From JAWXCF01 sp034440515 (lineage in GTDB: Bacteria > Bacteroidota > Bacteroidia > CAILMK01), in contig JAWXCF010000033.1 of assembly GCA_034440515.1 (NCBI GenBank), forward strand, positions 1 to 10,043: a stretch of 10,043 bases of DNA, given 5' to 3'. A model generated the notes under the pieces. The model was not told the origin of the DNA and did no database searches. It saw only the letters and a program-made list of their open reading frames with translations. The position numbers were made by a program, and so were the translations under genes. The first letter of the stretch is position 1, and each line of letters starts with the position of its first letter. This document shows, in pieces, positions 8,084 to 10,043 of the stretch.

Positions 8084-8101
8084 ACCCTGTTACAGGTTTT
8101 T
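8082..8101. terminator. Possible shared terminator hairpin between rfbA and glyS
   Basis: AAACCCTGTTACAGGTTTTT can fold as AAACC-TG with CA-GGTTT, giving about seven base pairs with one bulged C and a loop of three. On the plus strand it runs straight into a T5 tract, as in an intrinsic terminator for the porZ operon. On the minus strand it overlaps the glyS stop codon and is followed by GTTTA, a weaker terminator. The stem is short, so this is tentative. Confidence 0.4.
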
Positions 8102-9544
8102 AAGCAAAGTTTCCATTGCAGTTTCTTGTTGTAGAATATGGTCTATTTCTCTTATATAAATCCGAGTCTGTTCCATAGTATCTCTACGACGTATAGTTAC
8201 CGTTTCATCTACTAGCGACTGATGGTCTATAGTAATGCAGAACGGTGTTCCTATAGCATCTTGACGTCTATATCTTTTGCCGATGGCATCTTTCTCGTCA
8301 TACTGAACCATATATTTCAGCCTTAGGTCAGCAAATATATTTCTTGCTAATTCTGGCAGTCCATCTTTTTTAAGGAGTGGTAAAAGGGCTAATTTATTAG
8401 GTGCTAAAGCTGGAGGTAAATTTAAAACTGTTCTGATGCTACCATCTGGCAAGGTTTCATCTTGCAAGGCGTTAAATAGTGTAAGTAGAAACATACGGTC
8501 TGCACCTATACTTGTTTCTACAACATAAGGTATATAATTTTTATTTAATTCGGGATCAAAATATTGAAGTTTCTTACCACTAAATTCTTGATGCTTAGTT
8601 AAATCAAAATCTGTTCTGCTGTGAATTCCCTCAACCTCTTTAAATCCAAAAGGAAAATCATACTCTATATCGCAAGCGGCGTTAGCATAATGTGCCAATT
8701 TTATATGATCGTGAAATCTGTATTTATCAGGTGATATACCCAAATTGATATGCCATTTCATTCTTTTCTGTTTCCAGTACTCATACCATTCTAATTCACC
8801 ACCTGGTTGCACAAAAAATTGCATTTCCATTTGCTCAAACTCTCGCATTCTAAATATAAATTGTCGCGCAACTATTTCATTTCTAAATGCTTTTCCTATT
8901 TGTGCTATTCCAAATGGAATTTTTTGACGCGATGTCTTTTGTACGTTCAGGAAATTGACAAATATGCCTTGAGCTGTTTCTGGTCTTAAGTAAGTTTCTT
9001 CACTACTTTCTGCAACTGCCCCCATTTGAGTGGCAAACATTAGGTTAAATTGTTTTACCTCACCCCAATTGCTTACCCCTGTTTCTGGGTCGTTAATCTC
9101 ATACTCTACAATGATTTCTTTTAGACCTTGCAAATCATTGTCGTTTAAGCAAGTGTCAAACTTATCTTCTAATTCTTTTGCTAAATCAATTTTACCCTTT
9201 TTTTGCAACTGCGCTATTTTGTCTTCAATCAACACATCAGCCCTAAATCTCTTTTTTGTATCCTTATTATCTATTAGTGGGTCTGAAAAACTATCTACGT
9301 GACCACTGGCTTTCCATATTTTTGGGTGCATAAATATACCAGAGTCAAGACCTACAATGTTTTCGTGCAACTGTACCATTGCGCGCCACCAATACTGCTT
9401 AATATTATTTTTCAGCTCTACACCATTTTGCCCATAGTCATATATGGCGCCAAGACCATCATATATTTCGCTACTTGGAAATACAAAACCATATTCCTTA
9501 GCGTGTGAGGTTATTTTCTTAAGAGATTCTTCCTGCTTGCTCAT
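8090..9544 (-). CDS. glyS: Glycine--tRNA ligase, single-chain class II type
   Basis: This enzyme charges tRNA-Gly with glycine in the cytoplasm. At 484 residues it is the homodimeric single-chain GlyRS, not the alpha/beta type of E. coli. Class II features in order: N-terminal core with FVFPSSEIYDGLGAIYDYG (20-38), a motif 1 region at about 61-90 (GHVDSFSDPL), an insertion of about 70 residues (95-165), LRPETAQGIFVNF (186-198), motif 2 from FRNEI (220-224) to MREFEQMEMQFF (233-244), and motif 3 ETSIGADRMFLLTLF (343-357). The anticodon-binding domain follows, starting at LPPALAPNKLALLPL (376-390) and including RRDTMEQTR (453-461). The ATG at 9544 has an exact -7 element just upstream. No defects are seen. 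It lies opposite the porZ operon and its stop is six bases from that of rfbA. Confidence 0.96.
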   Translation of the reverse strand: MSKQEESLKKITSHAKEYGFVFPSSEIYDGLGAIYDYGQNGVELKNNIKQYWWRAMVQLHENIVGLDSGIFMHPKIWKASGHVDSFSDPLIDNKDTKKRFRADVLIEDKIAQLQKKGKIDLAKELEDKFDTCLNDNDLQGLKEIIVEYEINDPETGVSNWGEVKQFNLMFATQMGAVAESSEETYLRPETAQGIFVNFLNVQKTSRQKIPFGIAQIGKAFRNEIVARQFIFRMREFEQMEMQFFVQPGGELEWYEYWKQKRMKWHINLGISPDKYRFHDHIKLAHYANAACDIEYDFPFGFKEVEGIHSRTDFDLTKHQEFSGKKLQYFDPELNKNYIPYVVETSIGADRMFLLTLFNALQDETLPDGSIRTVLNLPPALAPNKLALLPLLKKDGLPELARNIFADLRLKYMVQYDEKDAIGKRYRRQDAIGTPFCITIDHQSLVDETVTIRRRDTMEQTRIYIREIDHILQQETAMETLLKNL

Positions 9545-9551
9545 AGTGAGG

Positions 9552-9560
9552 GCAAATATA
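9552..9560 (-). promoter_or_regulatory. Putative glyS promoter, Bacteroidota -7 element
   Basis: The minus-strand sequence TATATTTGC matches TAnnTTTG exactly. The last G is only 8 nt from the glyS ATG, so the transcript would have almost no leader. No clear -33 TTG at the usual spacing. No T-box-like leader can fit in front of this start if the promoter is real. Confidence 0.45.
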
Positions 9561-9648
9561 TAGGTGATAAATAGAATAGTATAGGTAAATAAAGGGACAC
9601 TAAGAAATTAAAAAATTTAATGCTTGCGAAAATATTCTTAAAAAATAG

Positions 9649-9678
9649 TTGCTATGTCAAAATAAAATGGTAATATTG
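9649..9678 (+). promoter_or_regulatory. Putative promoter of the RRM protein gene (TTG - 19 bp - TAATATTG)
   Basis: TTG at 9649-9651 is followed after 19 bp by TAATATTG (9671-9678), one mismatch from TAnnTTTG. Spacing fits the Bacteroidota -33/-7 arrangement. Transcription from here would give a leader of about 85 nt before the ATG at 9771. The rest of the 9545-9770 spacer is AT-rich and I see no other gene in it. Confidence 0.35.
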
Positions 9679-9770
9679 AAGAAGAAAGTATTTGAAATCA
9701 TAGCACTTTAGACTTTTAAAGGGCGTGATAGCAGATTTGATTTAATTTTTTACAGTTTTTTAAGAACAGA

Positions 9771-10043
9771 ATGGACATCTACGTAGGCAACCTGCCTTTC
9801 AGCTATCAAGAGGCTGACGTATCAGAATTGTTTGAACAATTCGGAACAATCGAAGCAATCAAAATCATTAGTGACCGTGAGACTCAAAGATCGAAAGGTT
9901 TTGGGTTCGTTACAATGAACAACGATGAAGAAGCACTACGTGCTATTGAAGCCGTAAATGGCACAGAAGTAAACGGAAGAAACCTAGTCGTAAATGAGGC
10001 TAAACCAAGGGAACCAGGTACTGGTGGATTTGGTGGTGGTCGC
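9771..10043 (+). CDS. RRM-type RNA-binding protein, 3' end outside window
   Basis: Ninety-one codons from the ATG at 9771 are open to the window edge. One RNA recognition motif fills residues 2-79: RNP2 is IYVGNL (3-8) and RNP1 is KGFGFVTM (42-49), with Phe44 and Phe46 at the RNA-contacting aromatic positions. After KPREPG the chain becomes glycine-rich (GGFGGGR, 85-91), as in the small single-RRM proteins common in Bacteroidota and cyanobacteria; only this start of the tail is visible. Such proteins bind single-stranded RNA, often with roles in cold adaptation or RNA turnover, but the targets here are unknown. Many codons end in C (ATC, TTC, AAC, GAC), unlike the A/T-ended neighbours, suggesting high expression. 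No strong Shine-Dalgarno is seen; AAGAACAGA precedes the ATG. It diverges from glyS. Confidence 0.9.
   Translation, partial: MDIYVGNLPFSYQEADVSELFEQFGTIEAIKIISDRETQRSKGFGFVTMNNDEEALRAIEAVNGTEVNGRNLVVNEAKPREPGTGGFGGGR

Noticed and set aside
8745..9508. Four open frames of 60-90 codons on the plus strand across glyS
   Set aside because: They lie wholly antisense to a clear, complete GlyRS gene and their translations show no recognisable motifs.
9607..9621. AT-only dyad ATTAAA-AAA-TTTAAT
   Set aside because: Such short A/T repeats are expected by chance in this spacer and no T-run or gene end supports a terminator role.
9620..9673. 17-codon open frame starting MLAKIFLKN in the glyS/RRM spacer
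   Set aside because: Too short to support, no ribosome binding site, and it overlaps the likely promoter of the RRM gene.

Overview
The window comes from an AT-rich member of the phylum Bacteroidota. The evidence is a type IX secretion system (T9SS) protein with a type A C-terminal sorting domain, a PurF of the form typical of this phylum, a single-chain class II GlyRS, a small single-RRM protein with a glycine-rich tail, and several sequences matching the Bacteroidota -7 promoter element TAnnTTTG. No mobile element, CRISPR array, tRNA or rRNA is visible. The seven genes are tightly packed and two run off the window edges.

Left part, minus strand (1-2397): the 5' part of purF (purine synthesis), preceded by a MOP-type polysaccharide flippase gene that is transcribed in the same direction. 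The 80-bp gap holds a good -7 element for purF and a small inverted repeat.

Middle, plus strand (2438-8083): four genes whose ends overlap by 1, 4 and 4 bases, so almost certainly one operon. They are porZ (T9SS cell-surface protein that hands anionic LPS to the PorU sortase), recO (recombination repair), a multi-pass GT-C-like membrane protein of unknown specificity, and rfbA (dTDP-glucose synthesis). The flippase diverges from porZ across about 40 bp. With recO as the odd member, the neighbourhood reads as a surface glycan and T9SS cargo-anchoring region: nucleotide sugar (RfbA), membrane glycosyl transfer (GT-C-like protein), export of a lipid-linked glycan (flippase), and delivery of LPS to secreted proteins (PorZ). 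That functional link is an inference from gene order.

Right part: glyS on the minus strand converges on rfbA with only 6 bp between stop codons, and a short hairpin there may terminate both. Upstream of glyS, a 226-bp AT-rich spacer separates it from a divergent, 3'-truncated RRM RNA-binding protein gene. The codon use of that gene suggests high expression, and it may have a leader of about 85 nt.

Most of the window is ordinary chromosome. I see no clearly new system. The best leads are the porZ/GT-C/rfbA/flippase grouping, the unassigned GT-C-like protein with its C-terminal extracytoplasmic domain, and the near-leaderless promoters at purF and glyS.
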